Assembly: GCF_018860965.1 (NCBI RefSeq)
Contig: NZ_JAHKQF010000008.1
Coordinates: 558,001-622,000 of the forward strand
Length of the DNA stretch: 64,000 bases
Direction of reading: 5' to 3'
Source: Alteromonas sp. C1M14
GTDB lineage: Bacteria > Pseudomonadota > Gammaproteobacteria > Enterobacterales > Alteromonadaceae
Of the stretch, positions 34,502-43,934 are shown in pieces; the first letter of the stretch is position 1, and each line of letters opens with the position of its first letter. The notes beneath the pieces were generated by a model. That model did not search any database. It was not told the origin of the DNA and saw only the letters and a program-made list of their open reading frames with translations. The position numbers and the translations under genes are program-made.

Positions 34502-36310
34502 ATGACAAATAACTCCCCATCAGCGCTATTCAATCAAGCTTATCGGTATGTGCAAAATCGCCAATTTAGTCATGCTGAAAAGATCCTTATTGAACTAACC
34601 CGCTTATCCCCTCCTAAAGAGCAAGTATGGCAACTATTGGTGTCTTGCGCCTTTAATCAAAAAAAATATTCAGAGGCCTTAAATTGGCTTGTTGATAGCA
34701 CTAATAAATTTTCTAACAAGGCATGGCAAAAAGACGTAGAAATTAAGTTGTATCGAGCATTAGGCGACACAGCAAAAGAATACGCATTGTTAGAAGCAAG
34801 CATGTTAGGCAATGAGAAAAAGGCACCTTGGGAGGTATGGCAAAGACTGACTTTTTTAGCTATTAAGTTAGAAAAATTTAGCGCTGCTAAAGATTATTTC
34901 GCTCAATGTTTGCGCGTTTTAGCTAAGCATACTCCCCAGTATTATCAGTTCAATCGAGATTATTATCGTCAAATTGAACAATACGATAAAGCATTGCAAT
35001 ACAGTGAAAAAGCGTTGTCAGCGAACAGTCAAGACGTTAATACGCTTCATGAGCATGCGGTTTTATTGCGTTTAAATGGCCTTGCCGAAAAGGCACTATC
35101 CATTCTTCAGCCAATAAGTGAACAACAATCGCACTTTGCCATCTATCATAATTTAGCTAATGCACAGTCTGATTTGGGTCTGTTGGAAGATGCTGTGGAA
35201 AATTACAGTAAAGCCATACGTTTTAATCCAAATTTTATTGAAAGTCATGTCAATCTTTCTCGTATTAAGTGGCAACTTAATCACAAGGAGAGTTTTTTAG
35301 ACTCATTTAAATCCGCAGGTTTGCTTACCACGGCAACAGGTTTTTTTGCCTATGCAGATAGTTTATTAAAGGCTAAAAAATTTGAATTACTTCGACAAGA
35401 ACTAGATGAATATCGTCACTTTTCAACGCTAGAGTATTGGCATGAGTTACTGGCCGCGTCTTATCGTAATGATGGCGATTTTGCACAAGCAGAAACGGTC
35501 TATCAGCACATTGAGAAGACGTTTGCGCCGTCCATTAAAGCGCAATTAGAACACAGCATTAATCAGATAGAAACGGGCCAATATCGAGAAGCCTATGGGC
35601 GACTTTCAGGTTTACAAGAGCAGGTACCTGATAACCAACTTATTAAAGCCTATTGGCACACGGCAGCACGACTAGCGAAAGGGGAGGGCTTTGCGGTAGA
35701 TAAATTGTATCTAAAGCAGCCATTATTTCCTCAGTTGACGTTAAAACAGCGTCAACGTTTGGTGGATGAACTAGCTCCGGTATTACGCTCATTGCATTCA
35801 TCTGTATCTCAGCCTATTAATCAAACACTAGAGCAAGGTACGCAAACCCAAGGGCACTTGTTTGCATCCACCCATCCCATGATTCAACGGCTTAAGGAGG
35901 CTGTGGATCAGGCGATATTGAGGTTCATTTCAGAACAACATATGGACAAACAGCGACTCATTAAAGATGATGGTACGCCTAATTATGTGGGGTCTTGGTC
36001 GGTGCGGTTAAAAGGAAAGGGGTTCCACCATAATCACATTCATGCCCATGGCCGAATCTCTGGTGTGGTGTATATTTCCTTGCCCGATATCGTAAACGAT
36101 GAGAATAAAAAACAAGGGTGGCTAACCTTAGGACAACCTTACGGCTATGGTGATATGACGCTAGAACCTGACGTAATGATTAAGCCTGATATTTTTCATT
36201 GCGTGTTATTTCGTTCATTTTTATGGCATGGCACCACCCCATTTGAGGACGATGCTGAGCGACTCACGGTTGCTTTTGACGTTGGTGAGTACGGCAAGAT
36301 ACCGAATTAA
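34502..36310 (+). CDS. TPR protein with C-terminal 2OG-Fe(II) oxygenase domain
   Basis: A 602-residue protein. Residues ~1-390 are tetratricopeptide-like repeats (for example SHFAIYHNLANAQSDLGLLEDAVENYSKAIRFNPN). Residues ~440-600 resemble the 2OG-FeII_Oxy_5 family: metal ligands are suggested by HHNHIHAHGRISGVVYISLP and the distal His in FLWHGTTPF, with Arg in DAERLTVAFDV for the 2-oxoglutarate carboxylate. No signal peptide is seen, so it is probably cytoplasmic. It lies 72 bases after the TonB receptor, a pairing that suggests a shared substrate or receptor-related modification, but the target is unknown. A TATAAT directly abuts the ATG and no good ribosome-binding site is visible. Confidence 0.8.
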   Translation: MTNNSPSALFNQAYRYVQNRQFSHAEKILIELTRLSPPKEQVWQLLVSCAFNQKKYSEALNWLVDSTNKFSNKAWQKDVEIKLYRALGDTAKEYALLEASMLGNEKKAPWEVWQRLTFLAIKLEKFSAAKDYFAQCLRVLAKHTPQYYQFNRDYYRQIEQYDKALQYSEKALSANSQDVNTLHEHAVLLRLNGLAEKALSILQPISEQQSHFAIYHNLANAQSDLGLLEDAVENYSKAIRFNPNFIESHVNLSRIKWQLNHKESFLDSFKSAGLLTTATGFFAYADSLLKAKKFELLRQELDEYRHFSTLEYWHELLAASYRNDGDFAQAETVYQHIEKTFAPSIKAQLEHSINQIETGQYREAYGRLSGLQEQVPDNQLIKAYWHTAARLAKGEGFAVDKLYLKQPLFPQLTLKQRQRLVDELAPVLRSLHSSVSQPINQTLEQGTQTQGHLFASTHPMIQRLKEAVDQAILRFISEQHMDKQRLIKDDGTPNYVGSWSVRLKGKGFHHNHIHAHGRISGVVYISLPDIVNDENKKQGWLTLGQPYGYGDMTLEPDVMIKPDIFHCVLFRSFLWHGTTPFEDDAERLTVAFDVGEYGKIPN

Positions 36311-36838
36311 TGCAAAAACGCCGTACCTTGGGTTATAGATATGCAAAATAAATTCATTTGTTTCAATAATAAAAATTACTGAAAATATCGACTTTACAGC
36401 GAAAAAGTAATAAAGCTCACAAATACGTTCGATTTTGCTAATAACTTGTTAACTATTATGGTGACAAATATTGGCAGGGCACGGTGTGTCTGGATGTTTG
36501 TCAATGCGTCGAAATAACCTTTTTTACATGATTAGTCGCAAAATTAACGCGTTTTGTCGGGAAATAAGGCAAAAATTCACAGGTTTAGCATCTTTATTCT
36601 GGTATGACCAATCTGTGAATGGTTAATCCATAAGCAGTCAAACTAAGAAAGGTTGGGTGTTAAGACTGTGTTACTTGACTCATTCTATAAATCCGTGTGA
36701 GTATTAGAGATTCGTAGTGATGCCGTTTTACCGGTTATTACTACCTTCCTTAAAAACATTGATAAAGTTTTTACGCCCCTGGCTAGAACAGTCCATCTGT
36801 TTGCGCGAGGATTCAAATAAGAAATTTGGTTGGGAACT
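36311..36838 (+). promoter_or_regulatory. ~530-bp region before the TtpC-TonB operon
   Basis: No credible gene is seen. It is AT-rich; ATTCACAG (36575-36582) and CTGTGAAT (36613-36620) form an 8-bp inverted repeat with a 30-nt loop, and the stretch CAATAATAAAAATTACTGA near 36365 is weakly Fur-like. The operon promoter must lie here, but I cannot place it with confidence. Confidence 0.35.
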
Positions 36839-37612
36839 ATGTCCAAGATGAGCAAGAGAACTCTTATTGCTTCTACTGTGATCGGTGCATTCGCACTAAC
36901 TGGTAGTGCATCTGTCTCTGCAGTGGAGCTATCCGATCTTCAGAAAGAAGATGCGAAGATTCAAGCTGCTGCAGCGAAATCTCAAGAAAAAATCAACACG
37001 CTGTTCGAACAGTCTCAAGAACTGCTAGTTGAATACCGTCAAGTTGTGGATCAAACAGAGAATCTGAAAATCTACAACGATTACATTGCAAGCTTGGTCG
37101 CAGACCAGCAGCGTGGAATCGATTCATTGCAACGTCAAATCGATAGTATCGAAGCGACGAAGCAGGGGATTGTTCCGCTAATGTTCCGGATGATTGACAG
37201 CCTCGACAAATTCGTTGAATTGGATACTCCAATTCATTTAGAAGAACGTCGTGAACGTATACAACGTCTGCGTGACTTAATGGCAAACTCTAACGTAACA
37301 GTATCTGAGCAATTCCGTCAGGTTCTTGAAGCGTATCTTGTCGAAGTTGAATACGGTACGAAGATGTCTTCTTACCAAGGTACAATTGATGATCAAGGTA
37401 CAGAAGTTACTGTTGACTTCTTTAACCTAGGCCGTACCGCATTCCTAGCACTTTCTTTAGACCAGACTCACGCATGGGTTTGGGATAATGACGCACGTGC
37501 ATGGCAAACATTGGGTGATGAGTACCTGACATCCACCATCGATGCGGTGAAAATGGCTAACGGTGTAATTCCACCGGATCTTATCAAGTTACCAATTAAA
37601 GCAGCGGAGTAA
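36839..37612 (+). CDS. DUF3450 family periplasmic coiled-coil protein
   Basis: A 257-residue protein with a signal peptide ending VSAVE, then a long coiled coil (about residues 30-120, SQEKINTLFEQSQELLVEYRQVVDQTENLKIYNDYIASL) and a C-terminal globular part (AFLALSLDQTHAWVWDNDARAWQTL). DUF3450 genes are regularly first in TtpC-type TonB operons of marine gammaproteobacteria; the role is not established. ATG at 36839 is chosen over an in-frame TTG three codons earlier; another ATG follows at 36848. The ttpC gene starts six bases downstream. Confidence 0.85.
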   Translation: MSKMSKRTLIASTVIGAFALTGSASVSAVELSDLQKEDAKIQAAAAKSQEKINTLFEQSQELLVEYRQVVDQTENLKIYNDYIASLVADQQRGIDSLQRQIDSIEATKQGIVPLMFRMIDSLDKFVELDTPIHLEERRERIQRLRDLMANSNVTVSEQFRQVLEAYLVEVEYGTKMSSYQGTIDDQGTEVTVDFFNLGRTAFLALSLDQTHAWVWDNDARAWQTLGDEYLTSTIDAVKMANGVIPPDLIKLPIKAAE

Positions 37613-37618
37613 GCGTTA

Positions 37619-38977
37619 ATGAAACCAGTATTCAAATCTCTTGTAGCCGCTGCAACCTTGGCAGTGGTAGCTTCCGGTGCACATGCACAAGAAGCAATGA
37701 GCCTGCAGGACCTACTGGAGCAGGTTAAACAAAATCGCGTATCTGAAGCGAATATTAACCAACAGCGTGAAGCTGAGTTCCAGTCTGCAAGAGCCGATAA
37801 ACAAGCATTATTGAGAAAAGCGCAAGCTAATCTTAAAGCTGAACAAGATCGTGGCGATCGCCTTTCTAATCAGTTTTCTGCCAATGAAGATACACTGAAC
37901 GAAAAAGCGGCAGAACTCGATCAAGCAACCGGTACATTAGGTGAAATGTTCGGTGTGGTACGTCAGGCATCCTCTGAAGCATTTGGCCGTATTTCTACGT
38001 CTATCGTAAGTGCTCAGTTCCCTGGACGTGACGATTTCCTTGCGGAAATGTCAGAAGACTCTAAAGGTCTACCTAATATCCAAGAACTAGAAGATTTGTG
38101 GTTTGCGCTGCAAACTGAAATGACTCAGTCTGGTCAAGTTGTTCGTTTCAACACTAACGTTGTTAACTTGGAAGGTGGTACATCCGACCAAACAGTTGTT
38201 CGTGTTGGTACATTCAACCTGGTAAGTGACCAAGGTTATTTAGCGTACGACGTGGAAAATGAAGTTGTTCAACCTCTTGGTCGTCAACCTGACGGTTACT
38301 TGGTAGCTTCTGCACAAGATATGACGGATAACACATCAGGTTTCGTTCCTTTTTATGCTGACCCTTCTCAAGGCGCAATCCTTGGTCTGTTGAAGCAAAA
38401 AGCAACGATGATGGAGCGTTATCACGCAGGTGGTGTGGTAGGTTATGTGATTACAGGTATGCTAGTTATCGGCTTGCTGATTGGCCTGTTTAAACTGATT
38501 CAACTGTTCTTAACGGGCACCAAAATCAAATCACAGCTTAAAAATCCTGGTAACCCTTCAAGCAGCAACCCTCTTGGTCGCATCTTGATGGTTTACAAAA
38601 ACAACAAAGGTGCTGATGCTGAAAACCTTGAACTTAAATTGGACGAAGCAATTTTGAAAGAGTTGCCTACCATTGAAAGTGGTATCAACGTTATCAAAAT
38701 CTTTGCTGCTATCGCGCCTCTGTTAGGTCTACTTGGTACGGTATTGGGTATGATTGCAACGTTCCAAACCATTACTCTGTTCGGTACGGGCGACCCTCGT
38801 ATGATGGCAGGTAGTATCTCTATGGCACTTGTAACAACTGCTCAGGGTATCATCGCGGCTCTGCCTCTGATTCTTACTCATAGCATCGTGGCTTCTCGAA
38901 GCAAATCAATCGTTCACATCTTAGATGAGCAAACTGCGGGTATCATCGCTGCTCACACTGAGACGGAGAAAGCGTAA
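37619..38977 (+). CDS. ttpC: TtpC-like MotA/TolQ/ExbB proton channel family protein
   Basis: A 452-residue protein. A signal peptide (ending AHAQ) and a periplasmic coiled coil (~residues 28-110) precede a C-terminal ExbB/TolQ domain with three helices: VVGYVITGMLVIGLLIGLFKLI (~275-296), then FAAIAPLLGLLGTVLGMIATFQTI and MALVTTAQGIIAALPLILTHSIV. This long form corresponds to TtpC, an extra component needed by TonB2 systems in Vibrio. It is expected to join ExbB/ExbD and TonB in harnessing the proton gradient for receptor energisation. Confidence 0.88.
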   Translation: MKPVFKSLVAAATLAVVASGAHAQEAMSLQDLLEQVKQNRVSEANINQQREAEFQSARADKQALLRKAQANLKAEQDRGDRLSNQFSANEDTLNEKAAELDQATGTLGEMFGVVRQASSEAFGRISTSIVSAQFPGRDDFLAEMSEDSKGLPNIQELEDLWFALQTEMTQSGQVVRFNTNVVNLEGGTSDQTVVRVGTFNLVSDQGYLAYDVENEVVQPLGRQPDGYLVASAQDMTDNTSGFVPFYADPSQGAILGLLKQKATMMERYHAGGVVGYVITGMLVIGLLIGLFKLIQLFLTGTKIKSQLKNPGNPSSSNPLGRILMVYKNNKGADAENLELKLDEAILKELPTIESGINVIKIFAAIAPLLGLLGTVLGMIATFQTITLFGTGDPRMMAGSISMALVTTAQGIIAALPLILTHSIVASRSKSIVHILDEQTAGIIAAHTETEKA

Positions 38978-38978
38978 T

Positions 38979-39503
38979 ATGGTTTACCTGATTGGATTAT
39001 GGGAATCTGTCAGGGATTTTATCGCTACCGGCGGCGATGTACTTTATTTCGTTGCTGCCGCGCTCTTTCTCATGTGGGTATTAATGATTGAGCGCTACTG
39101 GTATATGACTGCGGTCTTCCCTAAGGTGAAGAAAAACATCATCGCCGAATGGGATGCTCGTAGTGATACTACCTCATGGTATGCGCATAGGATCCGTGAA
39201 GCATGGATTTCTCAAGCGTCAGATGATTTAGACGCTAGGATGCTAATTATCAGAACGTTGGTGGCAATGTGTCCACTAATAGGTCTACTGGGAACAGTGA
39301 CCGGTATGATTAGCGTATTTGAGACAATGGCAACGCAGGGTACCAGTAATGCACGTTTAATGGCTTCTGGTATCTCAATGGCAACAATCCCGACAATGGC
39401 GGGTATGGTTGCAGCACTGTCAGGACTATTCATCAGTTCTCGTCTCGAAGCTAAAGCGAAGATGGCAAAAGAAGGCTTAGTTGATAGCCTGCCACATCAC
39501 TAG
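38979..39503 (+). CDS. exbB: ExbB family proton channel protein
   Basis: A 174-residue short ExbB with three hydrophobic segments (VLYFVAAALFLMWVLMIERYWYM, TLVAMCPLIGLLGTVTGMISVFETM, ISMATIPTMAGMVAALSGLFISS). It forms the pentameric channel around ExbD. ATG at 38979 is two bases after the ttpC stop, with GGAG ten bases upstream; the longer open frame lies inside ttpC. It is one of two ExbB-domain proteins in the operon. Confidence 0.92.
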   Translation: MVYLIGLWESVRDFIATGGDVLYFVAAALFLMWVLMIERYWYMTAVFPKVKKNIIAEWDARSDTTSWYAHRIREAWISQASDDLDARMLIIRTLVAMCPLIGLLGTVTGMISVFETMATQGTSNARLMASGISMATIPTMAGMVAALSGLFISSRLEAKAKMAKEGLVDSLPHH

Positions 39504-39514
39504 AGAGAACGATT

Positions 39515-39913
39515 ATGGCTCGAAAAGTCAGAACCGAAGAGGAAGATGCGGCGATTGATATGACGCCCATGTTGGACATCGTGTTCATCATGCTTATCTT
39601 CTTCATCGTTACTACTGTTTTCGTAAAAGAAGCAGGCATTGAGGTAAATAAGCCTGATGCGAGCCAAGCGGTTCTTCACAAAAATGCTAATATTTTCATC
39701 GCTGTTACTGAGGATGGAAGTGTATGGTTAGATAAACGTGAAGTCGCTGTGGACACCGTTAGGGCTAATTTAGAGCGATTGCTTACAGAGCAGCCAACTG
39801 ATTATGTGATCATTCAGGCGGACGTCAAGGCCAAGCATGGTATCGTAGTTGAAATTATGGACCAGGTTAAAGCTGCAGGTATTGATCGCGTGTCGGTTGC
39901 AGCGAGGGGTTAA
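39515..39913 (+). CDS. exbD: ExbD biopolymer transport protein
   Basis: A 132-residue protein with one helix ([19 protein letters not shown]) bearing the conserved proton-carrying Asp of the [11 protein letters not shown] motif, and a periplasmic domain. It works with ExbB as the proton-driven motor. It is followed by tonB after one base. Confidence 0.95.
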   Translation: MARKVRTEEEDAAIDMTPMLDIVFIMLIFFIVTTVFVKEAGIEVNKPDASQAVLHKNANIFIAVTEDGSVWLDKREVAVDTVRANLERLLTEQPTDYVIIQADVKAKHGIVVEIMDQVKAAGIDRVSVAARG

Positions 39914-39914
39914 G

Positions 39915-40526
39915 ATGGTAAGGTTAATCGTTTCTATATTTTTAGGTGCTGTCGTAGCATTTGGTCTGTTTGTTGTAATGGCGAAGCTCATTGAGAACTC
40001 CGCTAGACCTGCAGACGAAGTGCCAGAAGCACCCGTAATTGACATCGTAATGCAAGAACCGGACGATGAGGTACAAACACGTAACCGTAAACCGCCTCCG
40101 CCTCCGCCACCACCACAAGAGCCGCCTAAAGTTCAACCTGTTGAACCTGAAGCTGCTGAACCAAATGCTGATGGATTCAGCCTGGCTATTCCCCAGGTCG
40201 ATACCGGCGGTGTTGGTGTGGACATCGGTGGAGTGGGTGCGATGCAACGTGACGGTGACGCAACACCTATTGTACGTATCGATCCGAAATATCCACCTGA
40301 TGCTGCCAGAGATGGCCGTGAAGGTTGGGTTAAATTGCAGTTCACCATCAACGAACAAGGCGGTGTGGAAGATATTAGCGTTATCGACGCTGATCCAAAA
40401 CGTATCTTCGACCGTGAGGCACGTCGTGCACTGAGTAAGTGGAAGTACAAGCCTAAGATCGTTGAAGGTAAAGCCGTTAAACAAGAAAACATGTTTGTTC
40501 AACTGGACTTTAAACTGGAGCAATGA
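39915..40526 (+). CDS. tonB: TonB energy transducer
   Basis: A 203-residue TonB. A single N-terminal helix (residues ~3-24) is followed by a proline-rich stretch with eight consecutive prolines ([14 protein letters not shown]) and a C-terminal TonB domain ([20 protein letters not shown] ... [16 protein letters not shown]). ATG at 39915 has GAGGGG upstream; the longer frame lies inside exbD. It is shorter than TonB1-type proteins and fits the TonB2 class encoded with TtpC. It presumably serves the three receptors in this window among others. Confidence 0.94.
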   Translation: MVRLIVSIFLGAVVAFGLFVVMAKLIENSARPADEVPEAPVIDIVMQEPDDEVQTRNRKPPPPPPPPQEPPKVQPVEPEAAEPNADGFSLAIPQVDTGGVGVDIGGVGAMQRDGDATPIVRIDPKYPPDAARDGREGWVKLQFTINEQGGVEDISVIDADPKRIFDREARRALSKWKYKPKIVEGKAVKQENMFVQLDFKLEQ

Positions 40527-40528
40527 TT

Positions 40529-41827
40529 ATGAAATTTCGTACATTTAAAATGTCCGCCGTTGCTTTAGTCATGGGTTTTGGTGCTGCAGTAGCAGCGCCA
40601 ATGGCCGCAGCACAAAGTCAGCCCGCGCAAGCAAAGCCTTCCGGACCTGTGGTATGCCCTGGCTATGTTAAGGCAAAAACCACCTTGGTTGGCGAGCGTA
40701 CGGGTAAGAAAGTTCAAGCAGCGTTTGAGGCATATAACGAAGATCGTGTTCAAGAAGCTATCGACATCCTTAAAGATGTTGATGCTAGCGACGAGTTCGA
40801 TAAAGCCTACGTTAACCGCTTTTTAGGTAACCTGATTGCCTCTCAAGAAGGTAAAGGTAAAGAAGCGTTCGGTTATCTTGAGCAAGCGGTAAATCCGAAA
40901 GTGCTTAATGATACTGAACACTCCCAAACACTTAAGTTACTCGGTGATTTAAGTATGCAGGAGCAAAACTATTCTGAAGCAGTCAACTATTATGACAAGT
41001 GGATGGATTTTACCTGTAAAGAAGATGCTCAGGTTTATACCCGTAAAGCGCAAGCGTTATACGAGCAAAAGAAATTTGACGATGTGGTTCCTGCTGCTGA
41101 TAAAGCCATCGCGCTGAATAAGCAAGAAGGCAAGCCAGACAAGAACCCCTATTTGTTGAAACTGTCTGCTTTTTATGAAAATAAAAAGTTCCCTCAAACC
41201 GTTTCGGTAGCAGAAGAGTTAGTGAACCTGTTTCCTGAGAATCCTACCTATTGGATCCAGTTAGGCAGTTTCTACATGCTTATCGAACGTTTTGACAAAG
41301 CAGTGCAAACATTTGATATTGCTTACATGGCTGGTTATCTTGAAAAAGACAGTCAAATTAAGCAATTAGCGTCACTTTATGCTAATGCTGGTGCGCCTTA
41401 TAAGGCGGCAGTCGTACTTGATAAGTACTTAAAAACTGGTCTGTTAAAGAAAGATGCTGAGATGTATGCGAATGTCGCAAATTCTTTCCATCAGGCTAAA
41501 GAGTACACAGATGCGGCACAGTATTACGGTAAAGCAGCTCAAGTAGATTCTGATCCTGAATACTATCGTAAGCAGGGTACGTTACTACTGGTTGCTGAAG
41601 ATTATCGTGGTGCAATCACTGCATTAAACAAAGCGCTAGAACGTGGTGCCGAAGACGAAGCTAAAATTCACTTCTCTCTTATGGAAGCGAACTTCTATAC
41701 CGGTAACTACAAAAAAGCTTATGAGCATGTTCAGATCGCTAAGAAAGATAAATCTTTGCGTAGAAATGCCACCGCTTGGGAACCTTATATTAAAGATAAG
41801 GCGAAAAATAGCGGCGTTAAAATTTAA
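40529..41827 (+). CDS. Periplasmic TPR protein of the TonB operon
   Basis: A 432-residue protein with a signal peptide ending PMAAAQ and tetratricopeptide-like repeats from ~60 to the end (TLKLLGDLSMQEQNYSEAVNYYDKWMDF, QLGSFYMLIERFDKAVQTFDIAY). TPR genes close TtpC-TonB operons in related genera. ATG at 40529 is chosen since GGAG (40517-40520) lies eight bases upstream but only two from the ATG at 40523, which overlaps the tonB stop. It probably scaffolds the TonB complex or a receptor, as inference. A terminator follows. Confidence 0.87.
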   Translation: MKFRTFKMSAVALVMGFGAAVAAPMAAAQSQPAQAKPSGPVVCPGYVKAKTTLVGERTGKKVQAAFEAYNEDRVQEAIDILKDVDASDEFDKAYVNRFLGNLIASQEGKGKEAFGYLEQAVNPKVLNDTEHSQTLKLLGDLSMQEQNYSEAVNYYDKWMDFTCKEDAQVYTRKAQALYEQKKFDDVVPAADKAIALNKQEGKPDKNPYLLKLSAFYENKKFPQTVSVAEELVNLFPENPTYWIQLGSFYMLIERFDKAVQTFDIAYMAGYLEKDSQIKQLASLYANAGAPYKAAVVLDKYLKTGLLKKDAEMYANVANSFHQAKEYTDAAQYYGKAAQVDSDPEYYRKQGTLLLVAEDYRGAITALNKALERGAEDEAKIHFSLMEANFYTGNYKKAYEHVQIAKKDKSLRRNATAWEPYIKDKAKNSGVKI

Positions 41828-41840
41828 CGTTAAAACCCTA

Positions 41841-41870
41841 AAAAACCTCGCATAAGCGAGGTTTTTTTTT
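41841..41870. terminator. Bidirectional terminator after the TonB operon
   Basis: AAAAACCTCGC, loop ATAA, GCGAGGTTTTTTTTT between the convergent TPR gene and tmcA; A- and T-tracts allow use on both strands. Confidence 0.93.
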
Positions 41871-41875
41871 ATCTA

Positions 41876-43909
41876 TTATTGCGCTAATGAACAAAGCCAT
41901 TGGTGTAACTCGGATCTTATCCATTGAGCTAAGTCCGCCTTACCTTGGCATTTCGTTTGTCGTGCGATTTGGCTAAGGGGGATCCCCTTATTGATTTGTG
42001 CCATCACCGCAGAAAGTGGCGAACTTTGTTCATGGTGTGCAAACCAAGCGGTGGTGCTATAAAGCTGGTGTAGACTTCTTGTGCCATCTGCTACTTGACG
42101 TAAACGGGTTAGGTGGGTTTTTTGGTGGTTGTTGTCTGTGATATCCGCTTTTTGCTCAGGGATATGACCATAACACTGTCGTGCTTTAGCCGTTAAGGGG
42201 TATGCCACCAAAGTGCTTGCTTTGCCTGAGGCTTTATCTTGTTTTTGCCCTGCTTTAAGCACTACAAAATGTAGGTTTTTCCAAAAGCTTAGTAATTGGG
42301 GAGTGGTCCCAAATGAAACGGTAATATGGTCGATGTGTTTTGTTTTAAGGTCGTCGATAATATAACGTACTAATTGGCTTCCTAAGCCGAGGTGCTGTTG
42401 ATCTGGTCGAACGGCTATCCGATTGATACGTTGTGTATTTAACGTTGCAGTATCGCCATCTGTGGACATCAGCGCTAAAGATTGGGCGGTAAGGTGGCCT
42501 TTAACTCGACGTTTTCCTGCAGCAATATCGTCTTTTAACGCCTCCAGTCTTGCGCCACCTTCTTCATCCACTATTGCCGCGGCGACGATGCTATTTTCAC
42601 GCACCATATAGTAAAAGTGATTGTTGGGCGAATCGATGATCCGCAATATATCGTCTGGGGTGGTTTGGTAATGGGCTTCAGCCATCAATTGCATGATTTC
42701 ACGCAGATGGCTTTGATTTATGGTGTTGGCCTTTCCCGCGTAGACCTTTACAGTCGTGTTCGCCGCTAGTGCGAAGGTAACGGGTTGTTGGGGTACAAAC
42801 AGAAAGTGCTCGATGATCCGTTCAAGGGGATCCTGCTCGAACCACCTGACCGGTTGCGTCATCGTAATGCAGGGAATCCCCAATGATTGCACTACCCGAT
42901 AGCGGAAACCTTGTCCTGAGCCTTCATAACCATCGGTGGTGGAGAGCAATAGAGTAAAGGGGGCCTGGGCCATCAAACCGTGTGTAATGGGGATGGGCAA
43001 AGAGGCGGCTTCTTCGATAACCAGTACGTCTATCGGGTCTGTGAAAAGGGCCGGATTATCGAAGGCATACCATGTCATGGTAGAGCAAGCCGGGTTATCT
43101 TGGGATGAAGCACATTGGCTATCTACGGTGTCTAACAGACGATCTGCGGCGCGCTTGGTATAGCTGGTAATGGCCACTTTTAAGCCTCGGCTTAAAAAGT
43201 GGGCGGTTATTAACCCTGCCAGCGTTGATTTACCTCTACCGCGCTTAGCTAATAAAGCAACTGCCGGGGTAGTGGCGTCGTAGTGGCCAAGAATGGTTTG
43301 ATAAGCCTGTTGTTGATCAAGGGTGGAAAAAGGAGGATTTACCTTAGCCCTTGCTGCTGCCGTTTTATGAGGAGGTAAGTGGTCACCTTGTTCATTGAAT
43401 TGACCACAACATGGTTCGGCTAACAGGGTTTCTATAAAGCGCTGAATAAACAAGCTCTCGTTCATTGAAAACCCATGACTTAAAAAGTAGGGCTTAGTTA
43501 CTGACGGATGAGTTGGCCAGGTGTTCAGTGCTGGAGAAAGTAATACTAGGGTCCCCCCTGCTTTAATTGTGCCTGCAACAGCGGCAAAAATACCGGGCCG
43601 AAATGCATCCAAGTAGCTAATAAAAACTAAATCAAATTCGCTGCCAAGCACTTCTTTGTAGCGCGAGAAGGGGTAGCTTACCGAGGTTGCCATGGCGCTT
43701 TCGCCACCTATCCAGCAGGTTGTGAGTTGGCTAGGCAGTCCATCGAGTAAACCGCCGGCTTGGGCTAATGTCCAGGGGCTATCACCGCTGATGAGCAAAA
43801 GCTGTCGATGATAAACCCTGTTGTTTTTAGGAGAAAGTGGCGTAAGCAGCCAATTTATCAATGTTTTCAAAGCCACCCTTATTAAATTTCGGTATACTAG
43901 CGTTTTCAT
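41876..43909 (-). CDS. tmcA: tRNA(Met) cytidine acetyltransferase TmcA
   Basis: A 677-residue enzyme that acetylates cytidine 34 of elongator tRNA-Met (ac4C) using ATP and acetyl-CoA. An N-terminal DUF1726-like region is followed by a RecA-like helicase domain with Walker A LLAKRGRGKST and the Walker B-like VLVIEEAASLP, then a GNAT domain (INRIAVRPDQQHLGLGSQLVRYI) and a C-terminal tRNA-binding part. Length and domain order match E. coli TmcA. It is divergent from the thioesterase gene with only 25 bases between start codons, so promoters overlap coding sequence. Confidence 0.93.
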   Translation of the reverse strand: MKTLVYRNLIRVALKTLINWLLTPLSPKNNRVYHRQLLLISGDSPWTLAQAGGLLDGLPSQLTTCWIGGESAMATSVSYPFSRYKEVLGSEFDLVFISYLDAFRPGIFAAVAGTIKAGGTLVLLSPALNTWPTHPSVTKPYFLSHGFSMNESLFIQRFIETLLAEPCCGQFNEQGDHLPPHKTAAARAKVNPPFSTLDQQQAYQTILGHYDATTPAVALLAKRGRGKSTLAGLITAHFLSRGLKVAITSYTKRAADRLLDTVDSQCASSQDNPACSTMTWYAFDNPALFTDPIDVLVIEEAASLPIPITHGLMAQAPFTLLLSTTDGYEGSGQGFRYRVVQSLGIPCITMTQPVRWFEQDPLERIIEHFLFVPQQPVTFALAANTTVKVYAGKANTINQSHLREIMQLMAEAHYQTTPDDILRIIDSPNNHFYYMVRENSIVAAAIVDEEGGARLEALKDDIAAGKRRVKGHLTAQSLALMSTDGDTATLNTQRINRIAVRPDQQHLGLGSQLVRYIIDDLKTKHIDHITVSFGTTPQLLSFWKNLHFVVLKAGQKQDKASGKASTLVAYPLTAKARQCYGHIPEQKADITDNNHQKTHLTRLRQVADGTRSLHQLYSTTAWFAHHEQSSPLSAVMAQINKGIPLSQIARQTKCQGKADLAQWIRSELHQWLCSLAQ

Positions 43910-43934
43910 TTTACGTTAATTTAAGAGGTTTTTA

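Noticed and set aside
39942-40523. Minus-strand 193-codon frame opposite tonB
   Set aside because: It is the shadow of tonB, with runs of Trp/Arg coming from the proline-rich codons on the other strand.
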